Made by a program: the position numbers and the translations under genes. Positions 24,320 to 35,999 of a stretch of DNA of 64,000 bases are shown piece by piece. Below the pieces are notes generated by a model that saw only the letters and a program-made list of their open reading frames with translations, was not told the origin of the DNA and made no database searches. The stretch's first letter is position 1. Every line of letters starts with the position of its first letter. This DNA is from Lantana camara (taxonomy: Eukaryota; Streptophyta; Magnoliopsida; Lamiales; Verbenaceae): contig CM074864.1 in the NCBI GenBank assembly GCA_037501455.1, forward strand, positions 20,640,001 through 20,704,000, in the 5' to 3' direction.

Positions 24320-26667
24320 TGTAACGCCCCAATCTTTCAATTATGCAAAATGTGACTTAATGTGAAATAATTGCCAGTTATGACTTAATTATTTAATTAC
24401 TTAATTGTCCTTAATTGATCATTTTTCTTAATTTGAGGACCTAATTGCATGAACTAGTTTTGGACTTAGTTGATCATTATCCATGAGTGTGAACTTAATG
24501 GCATTAGTAATGGAATTGGAGGGATTAAATTGCGATTGTTGCTTAACCATATAATATCTAGCTTATATCAATTGTTGCATACAAACATAACCACACTTGA
24601 TCCCTTCCCTCTCTCTCCCTCATCTCGTTCAAACCCCAAGCAAGAAGAGGAGGAGGAGTTCATCATTCCAAGCTTGGATTTGAGAAGTAATTGCATACTT
24701 TGAAGCATAATCATCATCACAACATCATCTCTTTTCCTTCTTCTCATTCATTCAAGGTATTGAGTTTAGTTGGAGGATTTCATGTGTATATATGAGAACT
24801 AGGGTTATGGTTTGAGCTTGCCTAAATGTGTTTTAGTTGACGAAAGCATGATTATATGATTTTAGCTTGCATTTGATGTACATATTTTGAAGTTTATAAG
24901 CTTGGAGCATAAGTTCATTTATGGGTTTGATATGAGTGATTCTTGATGATTAAGCATGGATTTAAGTGTTTATAGGAGATATTATTGAACTATAAGCATG
25001 CTAGTATGTGTATTACTTGATTTACATCATTTGGGAGTGGTATTTTGGGTGTTTGATTGATTTTGTGGTTTATTTTGTGCTTCCCCTGCATAACTGCCCT
25101 GTTTTTCTCTTCTGCGTACGTGATACGGGCGTGTCACGTTTCCCTCTTTCAGGGTGACACGGGGGTGCATGGTTGTTGGTCTGGTTTTCTGTACCGTGAC
25201 ACGGGGGTGTCACGGTTTGCTTTGTTTTGGTGACACGGGCGTGTCACCTTCTGTTCGCTTGCATAATGTCCGTTGTACCGTGACACGGGCGTGTCACGGC
25301 TTAGTGTGTAGTGGTGACACGGGCGTGTCACCTCCTGTTTCATGCTTATGTGGTTGCATGCTATTGTACGTGTTATTATATGCTTGTTTTATGTTTAAAT
25401 ATGATCATGACATTTGATAATTGTCCATTCTTGTTATTGCACGTCATGTTACGCCGTTCGTCCTAATTGGTTCATTTGAGTCGTGTCTTATATACACTTG
25501 TCTTTGTTGCACAGACCAGCACACCAGTGACGTGGAGTGGGCTTCTTAGGCCGTGTCTTTCTCTTTATTTTGTCGGTACAGGTGAGGTTTAATTTCTAGA
25601 TTTATATAGAACCATTACAACCCTATGTGATGTTTTAAGCCAAAAAGGTATCTATATATCTATAGTTTTCTAAACTCTTTTGATTTACAACTGATTTACT
25701 GAACTGTATTGAATTGATTGACCGTGTTTTGGGCGAGTATATTGTACCGTGCATTGTGGGCCCGAGAGTGAGTGTTTGAGCCAACCGGGAAAGCATGGGC
25801 TGACGGGTAACTCTTACACTCCTCTCAACCATGGGGATGAACCCTGAATCCACCAGGAGGTTTGGTGGAGGAAGGAGTCCCGTACGTGGGAGTCATGTTC
25901 CCGACGTACACCGTGTTTACCGTGGATGGATCGGGCCTTGCAAACCCACTATCATTAGAGGAAGAAGGATGGACTGAAACTGTTATATGTGCACTGTAAC
26001 TGATTGCATGATCACTTAATTAATTAACTAAAAGAATCGTGATTGTACACTGTTGGGAGTAAGGTTGGAGAATTGCCCTCACTCGCCGGGCCACTGATTG
26101 ATTGATTGATTGGAATTGACTAAATTGTTAAATCTGATAGTTGTAATCTCGGGCGAGCTCTTTGTTGTTATTGAACTTATATTGATTTCTGTTATAGAAC
26201 CTTACCCGAGGTTATGATTTGCATGTTATCTGCGCTTATATCTATTATACCCCTCGCTCAGTCTGTGGAGACTGATACCTCACCTTTCAGTTTTGCAGGT
26301 TGTGTGCTAGGCGGGATTGGTGTCGAGTCAAGTCTTTCTTTTCGGGTCTAGCACGTGTCCATTCTATCTTGCAGCATATGTATTATTATTTGGGATTACT
26401 TGGAATGTTATGTATTTGAGAGATGATAATGTATTGATATGTAATGTTAGGTTTTAGATTACTTGATAATTGCTCGTGAATGGCCTACTTATGTTTATTC
26501 CTTTTTGCATTGTGTTGATTGGTTTGGGGTTAGTCCCGCCTAGCTAGTTAGTCTTTATTTCTTGTCACCCGTTCGCTATGGCTTAGTTCATGTATGGATT
26601 GTCCGTTTCATATGTGGACTGAGCTATAGTGCGGGGGATGTGGCACCCTTGCGTTCCGGGTGCTACA
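24320..26667 (+). repeat. Gypsy-family solo LTR (innermost)
   Basis: A 2,348-base LTR, TGTAACGCCCC...GGGTGCTACA, with a perfect tgatc duplication (24315-24319 and 26668-26672). It has the GTGACACGGGCGTGTCAC palindrome cluster at 25120-25335, and is the youngest event in this nest. Confidence 0.92.
25120..25335. repeat. Cluster of GTGACACGGGCGTGTCAC palindromes
   Basis: Six to seven copies, some with GGGGG instead of GGGCG in the centre and some with only one arm left (at 25120 and 25155). They begin about 0.8 kb from the LTR start. The same type, more degraded, is at 27180-27400. Confidence 0.88.
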
Positions 26668-29288
26668 TGATCCCACAAGCAAGCCTTAGAGGAGTCAGGT
26701 TGACACTCCCACTGTCTGTAGGACTCATTGGCTTGGAGTATTTTACTAATCATGACTTATGTGATATAGGGCTCGTTTCATGAACCATTTCACCTAAATG
26801 GTAGAGTCCTAAAGTCATCAGGATTAGGGGAGTTCTCATACATGCACAGCTAAAGTAAACGCATACCAAACAAGAGCATATAAAGAAGTGTTGCCTCAAT
26901 TCGTTATTTCATTCAAAGATTGTCTGTGATTACAATAAGGAAAAGCACAAACCGAATATACAATCGGCTTTCTAGGGCACTATTCCTAACAATTTTATGG
27001 GTTTCATTTGATGAATCTTGATGATCAATGTATGATATGAGTATATATGTTAGATTTTATTGTGCCTCAAGTATGGATACATGTTTTTCCAAGTTTTGAT
27101 GGCATTTGATGATTGAAATTTGGTGTTTTGGTTGGATTTTGATGTTGTCCGTATTTTGCCCTGTTTTTCTGCTACGCACGGTTGACACGGGCGTGCATAT
27201 TTTCCTCTTTCAGCGTGACACGGGGGTGCACGATGGCCTAGTTTTTCTGTACCGTGATAAGGGGGTGTCACGGATTGCTTTGTAATAGTGACACGGGCGT
27301 GTCACCTTCTGTTCGCATGCATGTTGTCCGTTGTACTGTGACACGGGGGTGTCACGGCTTAGTGCATAATGGTGACACGGGCGTGTCACCCCCTGTTTTC
27401 ATGCATTTTGTTTTTTTGCATCTATGGCTGTGCTTGCATGTGTTTTTTACTCGGTTTATGGATAATCATGCTCTTATTTGACATTCATTAAATTGTTATT
27501 GCATGACTTTGCCGTTCGTCATAATTGGTTCATTCGAGTCGAGTCTTATTTCACACTTGTCCTTGTTGCATAGATCACGGTCCTGCTTTCGTGGAGCCCG
27601 CTCCGTAGGGAGTTCTTTTGCTTTCCTTTTTGGGTCGTTCAGGTGAGGTTTAAATTCTAGATAAATAGAGCCCTTACAACCCCTATGTGACTATTTCAGC
27701 CAAAATGTATATATATATCTATAGTTTGCAAACTTTATGATTTTCAAATGATTTGACAAAATTGATTGATTGATTGATTGACGGATTGATTGATTGGGCG
27801 AGAATTGTATTGCACTGGGGGCCCGAGGATAGTGGCTCGAGCCAACCGGGAAAGCATGGGCTGACGGGTAACTCGAGTGCTATCCTCACCTTTTGGGATG
27901 ACCCCTGAACCCCCTAGGAGATTAGGGGAGGAAGGAGTTTCGGGCTTAGGGATTCATGTACCCTCTGCCTAGACTGATTGGATGGTGGGGCCTTGCAATC
28001 CCACCATCACCCGGAGGAAGAAGGAGTCACGGAAACTGCTAGTTGTGTACAGTAAATAATTGCTTGATCACCTAATCACCTAATAATTGATTGATTGTAC
28101 ACGGTCGGAGTAAGGTTGGAGAATTGCCCTCACTCGCCGGGCCACATATTGATTGTATTGAACTGAATTAATTGATAAATTGAATTAGTTGTAACCTCGG
28201 GCGATAGCACCTTTTTGTTTTACTAATCGTGTTGGGATTTTCTAAAATTATTACCCGAGATTATAACTTGCATGTATGTGCGCATATATTTATTTGTACC
28301 CCTTGCTCAGTCCGTTTGGACTGACACCTCAACTTTTCAGCTTTGCAGGTTCGTGCTAGGCGGGAATTAGAGTCTCGTTGTCTTTTATTCGGGTCTAGCA
28401 CTGCACCTTCATACATTGTACTTGTGTTAATACTAGATATTTTGTAGTATGTCTTGAATTATACTTGGGATTGATATTGTAATGATATGAATTGTCGGTA
28501 CCTATAAGTAAATATGTAAATATGGTACCTATATGTATTGAATGTTTTGCTTCTGCTATTTTATTGTTCTGAGTTGTTTTGGTATTGATTGAGGGTACCC
28601 GCCTAGCCTTGTGTTTTTTTCTTTATTGTCTCCCGTTCGCTATAGTTTTGGTTCATGTATGGATTAATCGTTTCATATGTGGATTGAGACAATAGTGCGG
28701 GGGATGTGGCGCCTAGCGTTCCGGGTGCTACAATATGAAGAAGCCTTCATGCTTGACCTCCAAAGGGCATATGTAGTACATTCTCCCGGGATTCTTAACC
28801 AAGTTTGATATACGAAGTATCATCTCACCATGACCCTTCGGACACTGCGAAGGTGGTGCGAAGCTCATAGCTACTTAATCTGCGCAACAACAAAAATGAA
28901 CAATTAACACAACATCAACATATACTAGAACATCAACAAGACTTTATAATGGAAACCAGAATCACCAACTCGAATGCAATACACCGTCTCAACTTTCGCT
29001 GCACTAATTACCAATAAACACTTTTGTGTAAACAATATATATTACTGAGTAAGGTATCTAAATAATCCGGGGCCCAATCATATAAAATTGCATACTACGA
29101 CCAACGTACAAAAACCCTAGAATTTGTCCCTAATCTATACGCAATCCAGACATTAAATTTAGGCTAATCAGAACTGACCGGTAGGAAGAAACATAAAAAT
29201 GGAGGGGAGAGAAGACGAAAAAACAATTTCTATTAGATTGTTATAGGAAAACCATAACAGGGATTAAAACATGTGATTGTCGGGCGCC

Positions 29289-29699
29289 TGTATTGCCTAA
29301 ATCGAGGATAATACACACCGCTCCTTCATCTTACCTGACATAAAAAATAGTTGGAAATTCGAAAGTTTTACCAGCGTATTGAATGAGGCGAAGTCGGCGA
29401 AATTGTGCATTGTCTTCGCGAAGAAGAAGAAGGGCGACAGACAGCAACAAAGAGCGTACGCAAAGTCCGGATCCTTTTCCAAATTAAATGAGGGCATTTT
29501 AGGAAATTTGGATATTAGTAAGGTGTGTCAAATTCCTACCAAACAAAATATTAAATGACACAACCACTTAGTTTTATCACAATAACAACTACCAAACAGA
29601 AAATTAGGTGTTAAGATGCTATTACATTGAGCTAATTTTACTTAATAAGCGCCAGTTAAATTAAATGAAATTAACTCTTATTGCATACTAAACGCGTTC
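29289..29699. repeat. Right terminal inverted repeat of the TIR element
   Basis: Inverted copy of 18730-19133. Its inner part is also upstream sequence for the zf-GRF gene, which is transcribed leftward. Bases 28869-29288 appear to be 5' UTR with an intron ending in gcgcag before the ATG. Confidence 0.85.
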
Positions 29700-29806
29700 T
29701 AAATATATAAAATACTGCATTTGTGTTGATGTTTAAATTTATTAACTCTGTTTTTGAGAAATGACAGCCACAAAATAGATATGAGCATAAATGTCTGGTT
29801 CCTATC
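29700..29806 (+). promoter_or_regulatory. Core promoter and 5' leader of the NUMOD3 gene
   Basis: TATATAAAA at 29704-29712 is a good TATA box, 95-103 bases before the start codon at 29807. The TIR transposon ends at 29699 and its TAA duplication occupies 29700-29702, so everything beyond the TATA box upstream is transposon DNA. Confidence 0.5.
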
Positions 29807-32800
29807 ATGAACTGCTGCTTATGGTGCTCTACTTCTCAATCTGCGATGCTCTCCTGTTCATGGTAACCTAATTTTCCATTTTGTAGCTCATCATCTTCTT
29901 CGTGTTGCTCTCTTCAATTGCTTAAGTTTCGCGCTATGCGTTTGAATGCTCGATAAATTCTGCTTGAAGGGGTTATAAATCCTTCTTGAAGAATCTATGA
30001 TTAGGGTTATTAATTTTGGATTTAACTTCACTGTTTCACTTGCTTCAATGGGAGTTGATTTCTAGTTTGGAGAATTTGACTGTTAAGAGATGTTTTCACC
30101 CTTTCGTGTTCTTTATTATGCCGCCAATTCATATATGTCGGAGTAGATAAGAAATGGGTGGGTAGTCCATTGATGTTTTCTTGCTCTTTGGTTATAGCAT
30201 TTGGTGGAAGGGACTACAAGTTTTTTAATTGTTTTTCCTTATTTTTTGAGGTGTTCGATTTTGCATAATATAAAAGGTATTTTTATTATTCAAATGAGGT
30301 ATTGTTTCTAAAATTTTGTAGAAATATGAATTTTGATTGAACTACTGATAATAGTTTTATACATTGGTGTGTGCATAGGTTTCTTGACTGTGAGCTTTCA
30401 TGATTATGAATTCTGCATTCTTTTGAATATTATTGTGAATATTAAGCATATAATAATGTAGATAATAGATAACTTGGTGTTATACATAATGTCGAAAGAT
30501 TAATGATCCATAATGAATTTTTTCCAGGAAATTGTCTACTTTTCACCCCCCTTACAACTCCATTTCTAGAACAGTCCTGCCCAAATTTGGTTATGTGATC
30601 GAAAACACAAACTTTTCAACTTATGGTGCATCGCTTGTGAGGAACATTTGTCCGGGTATTAGTCTTGCCCTTTTTAGTTCCTGTAAGAGACTACATTCTT
30701 GTAGAGCAATACGAGAAGGCATTTATCAAAAGCAAGTAAAGTTTGATATATTGAAGAAGCCAAGTTCAAGTAAAAAGAAACTAGAAAATAGTGCAGCCAG
30801 TAAAGATGGCGACAAAATCCAGAGACGGGAAAAAACTGATCATAAAAACAAAGGGAGGACACCATGGAATAAAGGACGACCACATACTGAAGGTAATCTT
30901 AATTTACCCTCACAGATAAGAAATTATGTTTGATGCTTTTGCTTGGCTTAATTCAGTGTAATGGCTCATGCAGAAACTCGCGAGAGAATCAGTAGAAGAA
31001 CGAAAGAAGCCTTGAAAGATCCCAAGGTGAAGTCATGTAAGAATCGGGTCGATTTGGATCAAATAATTCATTTCCTGGATTGAGTAGTTAGAAGTTAGAA
31101 AGCATAATGTTTTTCTTTGTTTTTTCCCTTTTTTGATATTTCATGTTAAAAGTATTATTCCTGATATTTTCTGGAAAAAAATTTATCGGCTGCTATCTTG
31201 CACGTTTACTTTTTAAGTACTTAAAAGAAAATTTAATCACCCTTAATTTCCATGAGTCTGATCATAGTTAAATTGTTCTAAGAACTTCTTTTCTTTGATA
31301 TCCTAACTTTTACAGGTCAGAAAGAAGATGTCTGAAGCTCCTCGTACTATGAGGTGATTCCTTGCATCCTCATGCATTCTAACGAGTAATGCCTGCTTTG
31401 ATTTTGTTTTCCAGGAATAAGAGACAAGCGTATGATATAAATCAAGTATAAGAGAAAATTGCTAGTAACTGGTTTATATTTGGTACTCTCTCAATAGTTT
31501 CATGTATTGAAAGCATGCAATAGAATGCCTGCTTTGATTTTGTTTTCCACGGATAAGAGACAAGCGTATGATATAAATCAAGTGTAATAGAAAATTGCTA
31601 GTAACTGGTTTATGTTTGGTACTCTCTCAATAGTTTCGCGTATTGAAAGCATGCAGTTCGAAAAGAAATTGACCTGGATACAACATCACTTGTACTTCTG
31701 AAGTGGCACGGAATATTTCGTAAAGTAAATTTAATTTCTTCAGTGCATTTGAAATTCTTGTTACAGTAAGCGGACTAAAGCAAAGATACGTGCTTCTCTC
31801 ACAACTCTATGGGGCAAACGCCTAAAATGGAAAAGAGCAAAGGAAAAATTCTTCGAAACATGGACTGAAAGCATTGCAAATGCTGCTAAGATAGGCGGTA
31901 GTGGCGAGGAAGAACTTGATTGGGATAGGTACAACAAACTAAAACAAGAAATAGCCCTCTTAGAGATTCAACGAGCTGCAGAAAAAGCAAAGAGGAGAGA
32001 GATAGCACTTGTCAGAGCAGAGAGAGCAGCACAGGTAAAAGCGGAAAAAAGGGCGAGGATTGCTCAGAGAAGACTAGAGAGGGAAGAGAAAGCAAAACTT
32101 AGAGGAGAAGAAATTAAAAAATGGAACAGAAGGTCGAAAGAAGAAAAGGAAAAGCTAGCTGAATTTCAGGAGGTAAAACTAAAGGAGAGGTTGATGAAGG
32201 TAAATTAACTGAATTATTTCTCACATATTCATTTTACGGTTTCTGTGCTTTATTTTCATTCTGTTTTTATGAATTTGAAGAATAAGTGAAATGAAAGAAA
32301 ATGGTAATCTGTTTCAGCGGACAAGCATGATGTAGTGATATCTTAATTATGAACTGTATCAACTTAACTTTGCTTATTTTAATTTTCTGTAAGCTGGATT
32401 GGAAAACAATTCAACCCCGTAGAAAATTACTTGAAACAAATTTTCACTTGGGCACCGTATCATTCATTGAAAAGTTGTCGAATTAAGACCAGGCAAGAAG
32501 GTATAGAAGAAAATTAGACACATGAAATTCTTAAATGAACCGGGTGTTTGGTTCCATATATGAACTAAACAGCTCAGAGTAAGACAGATTTCCTGTGTTT
32601 GCATCTTTTTTTGAATGAATAAAGAAATGAAAAATAATCTGAACCTTTTGGTATATATTTTGGGTACAAAACTCCTATATGTGAATATCCCCATATGTAC
32701 AATATCGTGTTCATCGAGGTTAGGCATTTTTAGTCATCATAACGGCTTCCTTGCATAGGGTTTCCTTGAATCTATATCATCATCAGTTTACTATCAACTG

Positions 32801-33020
32801 TTCTGCTGATGATTCTCAAATTTTGGCCGTTAAACAGATCCACAAAAAGAAACCTGCAATTAACCAAGTTAGCAATCAAGACGAAAAACCATGGAAGAAA
32901 TTTGATTTGGATTTGTCAAAGGGTGGACCATTGCCAAAGGAAATTTCACTGGCAGATCAGATTCGTTTCGCGAAGAACAGGAGAGCACTGATGGTTAAAT
33001 CTGAGACCAATTACGGCTGA
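29807..33020 (+). CDS. NUMOD3-domain protein, probably organelle-targeted (six exons)
   Basis: Proposed coding exons: 29807-29862, 30528-30892, 30974-31026, 31316-31353, 31767-32199 and 32838-33020. All junctions are GT-AG and keep one frame, giving 375 residues. The first about 75 residues are Ser/Arg/Cys-rich and poor in acids, like a plastid or mitochondrial transit peptide. Residues about 125-170 hold the NUMOD3 pattern GRTPWNKGRPHTEETRERIS followed by ALKDPKV and KKMSE, a DNA-binding helix module best known from homing endonucleases. No nuclease domain is present. Exon 5 is a long charged helix (ERAAQVKAEKRARIAQRR), probably coiled coil. Plants have a family of such proteins of unclear function. 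The start codon in exon 1 is inferred from frame; a downstream ATG (residue 14) is possible. Confidence 0.75.
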
Positions 33021-33881
33021 CTAGTGCATAAACTGAGCAGAACTAATTGTTTCTCACCAAGATGTGTGCCACTAGAACAGTAGAACTCGGAGTATGGAAA
33101 TTGATTCATATTGTATTTTTTTTGTTGTTGTTGCTTAGATATAACTTCTTTGTAGGAATATTTGCTGTACCAAAGCAGTATTCTTTTCTTTCTTTTTCTT
33201 TCCCTTCCAATTATGATCATATAGTACTTAAAACATTTCCCCATTGGATTAGTTGATTTGAGACACTATCTTTTCTTTTTGCATTTTGGAGGCCATGGAT
33301 GACGATCATAACCAGTAATTTCCCCACTTCAAACTCTCAAATCATCTTTCTACATGGGTTTTTAACTTTCATAACCAGTAATTTTCCATCTTACTGCTCA
33401 ACTTTGTGGAAGCAGAAGTAATGAAAAAACAGACCATTCACCATTCAAGTGTTTCTCTAAGGGTTGCAAGTAAAACTCATCCATCTTTCTGTTCAGATCC
33501 AGGTCTTCTAATTCATGACCAAGTTGCAGTAATATCAGTGCACCTATCACATATGCTTAGACATTACCTAGTTGACTGCATCGTAGCAAATTAAAAAACA
33601 CTGAAAGACCTAAGATCAATTCAAAGAAAATCAAGAGAAGTTCTCCTATCTTTAAAGTAGCATCAATATCAACATGTCAGTGCCAAGCATGGATATATTC
33701 ATAGTGATCACACATGACAGAAAATTAGGCATGGCACCAAACTATCAGCAACAATATTTCTCAGCTTGCAAAGAACCATTCGCACATAGTATAAGTAGCA
33801 TACCAAAAGAAAGCATCATCCATGAGCCAATCTTATGAAAACTAAATCTTTAACAGAACTCCTAATATCAACATAGATATA
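33021..33881. other. Intergenic region between convergent genes
   Basis: AT-rich sequence that must contain the 3' UTRs of the NUMOD3 gene (+) and the MORF8-like gene (-). No other gene or transposon end is evident. Confidence 0.6.
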
Positions 33882-35999
33882 TCAGTAATTATCTCTTCCG
33901 GGAAGATTCTGGTTCTGGGGCGGTGGCGTAGTTGGAGCATAGGCATTTGGATTATGCCCCACATTCGGAGGGTAACTGTTCTGGCTCTGATAATAATTAC
34001 TCTGATTCTGCCCAGCAGGATTGTATCCCATATTTGGAGCATTCGGGTTTTGGTAATTACCCTGATTTGGTGCCGGACCAGATTGATAGTTCGGAGGTGG
34101 GTAATTACCCTGATTTGGTCCCGGAACAGATTGATAGTTCGGAGGCGGGTAATTACCCTGACTCGGTCCCGGACCAGATTGATAGTTCGAAGCTCCACCT
34201 CCACTGTTGGGACCATACTGATGGTTCGGAGGTCCTCTCATGTTTAGTGGATAGTTTCCTCCAGGGTTATTGGGGGCATAGTTGGGTGGCGGCTGTTGCT
34301 GCTGCTGCTGCTGCTGCATTGCTCCGGGGTTGGGAGCATTAGGTGGTGGTGCCACATTTGGTTGTCCTCCAGGGTTGTTCATTTCACGTCTTCTCTCAAA
34401 GTTTCGGGACCTGTCAAAGTTACGAGGTCTGTCATTACGCCTGTTCCTCTCATTTGCCCTAGCATTGTTCCTCACCCATTCCTCGTGGTACTTAGGGTCG
34501 TATGGCACAGCTTGCCCGTTGATAAATGGTTCTCCTGCAATACATGATAAGAGAATTTGGAATTATAATCTATGCAAGGGTTTGATTTGCACATTATATG
34601 AGAAGTCCAAATTATACATCTATGCAAGAGTTTGATTCGCACATTATATTTGAATTATGCTGATCAATTTAAAAATAAAATTGAATTAACTGAGTTGCCT
34701 AACAAATTTTGTTACGATTCATATAATTTATTATACTATTTACTGCCATATTTTTTAAAAATAAAATATTATTCGCGAGACATAAATTCTTAACATAATC
34801 TGTCTGGGTTAGGCATGGCATAATGGCATATTTCAATGTAGCATAAACTCCATACCTCCATAATCCTTATTCTTTACATCCAAGTATGAGTCAGGAAGCA
34901 CCCATCTAACTCTTGGCAGTTCTGCACCATTAGTTGTCAAATGAAGTTAGAAAAATGAAAACTTAACCTTCGTTAAATGAAGTTAGAAAAATGAAAACTA
35001 AATGAAGTTAGAAAAGAGAGAATCAATGACAAAAATATTTACCTTTCAACTTAAAAGAGAGTTCTTCAGAGACAAGGGCTCCGAAAGCATAGTAATGTCT
35101 TGTTGAGACGGAGTATATTTTCATCCTCGCTTCTTCCGGACTACACTTTTTAAGTATGACACAAAAAATCTGGTCATGATGATGATTTTCACTCAATTCA
35201 AACTAATCATCGACACAAAACTTATCAGCCATTGAGCCAGAGACTTTATAGACATACAGGGATATGCGCCGTCCTAAGATTTCATTGGCAGCATCACCAA
35301 TTAACGTCTCATATATCATATAATTCACCAAAAATTCAACAATTTATACACATACATGTTTTGTTTCTCCACAGTCAAATCTTTCTCCCAGTATCTATGC
35401 AACAAAAACCATCTTTCACTTCTTAATACTCAGTATCATCATTATCACAAACAAATTCAGATTTATAATACACAAAACAAGGACCTTTCACCTCTCACCA
35501 ATGAGTAAATTAATGATCATAAAACAATCCACATATAATTCTACAAAAATGCTGACCAAAAAAATATAATTCTATAAAAAAGAACAGTAAGCCAAAAGAA
35601 ATCAAACCTCCCGATGACCATAGCCAAAGTGTTGATATAACTATCAATTATTTCGTCCCTCGTCGGATCCCCCTCGGGCTTCTCCATAACCACAAGCCAA
35701 TGCTCAAAGTCGCACCCATCGAGCAAAATCGTCTCCTTTGGCGGGCGGTTCGACCAGTTAGGGTTCGGATCGTTGAGAGAACTCGTAGTCTGCCTAGTCG
35801 CGAAACCCCTGGAAGACAACGCCGGAGCAAGGCGGCGGAAGTAGGAGGCGGAAGCTGCGGCCACCAAAGGGCGGAGACGGAAGAGCAATGAGGAAGTATT
35901 CGGGATGACAGCGGCAGCGCCGGAGTGCGCCGCGGCGGCGGAGGCTAGAGATTGCTTGGTGGTGGCGAGGAGAGAACGAGTGAGATAGCGAGTCGCCAT
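33882..35999 (-). CDS. MORF8: MORF8/RIP1-like organellar RNA-editing factor
   Basis: Exons on the minus strand: 35999-35608, 35140-35043, 34921-34856 and 34534-33882, all GT-AG and in frame, 402 residues. MORF/RIP proteins bind PPR editing factors and are needed for C-to-U editing in mitochondria and chloroplasts. Residues 1-75 are an Ala/Ser/Arg-rich transit peptide. The MORF box follows with [59 protein letters not shown] and [20 protein letters not shown], then [20 protein letters not shown]. This order is characteristic of MORF8. The C-terminal about 160 residues are Pro/Asn/Gln/Gly-rich and disordered, with a run of eight or so Gln and [17 protein letters not shown] repeats. An upstream in-frame ATG at 36008 would add three residues; 35999 agrees with the family's MAT start. 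Confidence 0.93.

Larger units (their letters stand above)
22682..26991 (-). repeat. Copia-type solo LTR inside the gypsy LTR
   Basis: Starts TGTTGGAAAAC and ends CACTATTCCTAACA on the plus strand, the reverse of the LTR at 2499. The flanks are a perfect atttt duplication (22677-22681 and 26992-26996). Own length about 1.96 kb after removing 24320-26672. Six CACGTG palindromes lie within about 70 bases at 23426-23496. Confidence 0.9.
21937..28732 (+). repeat. Gypsy-family solo LTR (outer), split by a nested LTR
   Basis: Begins TGTAATGCCCC and ends CCGGGTGCTACA, flanked by a perfect atatg duplication (21932-21936 and 28733-28737). No interior or second LTR, so the element was reduced by recombination between its LTRs. 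Own length about 2.48 kb without the insertion at 22682-26991. It carries GTGACACGGGCGTGTCAC-type palindromes at 27180-27400. Confidence 0.9.
21747..28868 (-). pseudogene. zf-GRF protein gene split by a nested LTR insertion
   Basis: Two pieces, 28868-28738 and 21936-21747, join in frame once the 6.8-kb insertion and one copy of its 5-bp duplication are ignored, giving 106 residues. The start ATG (28866-28868) follows an intron acceptor ttgcgcag, 11 bases upstream. The N-terminal half matches a GRF-type zinc finger: CPKGHGEM, then KNPGRMYYICP, then HEGFFIWWD. His appears at places where many family members have Cys. The C-terminal half is polar and Cys/His-containing (CGGRPHSGKAC, CPC). GRF fingers bind single-stranded nucleic acid in some proteins; here the role is unknown. 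Apart from the insertion the frame is undamaged, so the gene was intact when the LTR landed. Confidence 0.65.
18730..29699. mobile_element. PIF/Harbinger-like TIR transposon carrying zf-GRF and Myb/SANT genes
   Basis: The element starts GAACGCGTTTGTTATGC and ends in the inverted copy, flanked by TAA on both sides (18727-18729 and 29700-29702), the 3-bp duplication of PIF/Harbinger elements. TIRs are about 404 (18730-19133) and 411 bases (29289-29699), very long for the class and similar over their whole length. Removing later insertions leaves about 2.65 kb. It encodes, on the minus strand, a small zf-GRF protein starting 420 bases inside the right TIR and a downstream Myb/SANT-like pseudogene. 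No DDE transposase is recognisable; it could have been lost or supplied by another copy. The superfamily call rests on TSD length and the Myb/SANT gene. Confidence 0.72.

Noticed and set aside
30674..30883. Minus-strand frame inside exon 2 of the NUMOD3 gene
   Set aside because: Shadow of the coding exon, no recognisable content.
33842..34635. Plus-strand and second minus-strand frames in the MORF8 last exon
   Set aside because: Shadows of the low-complexity Pro/Asn/Gln coding exon.
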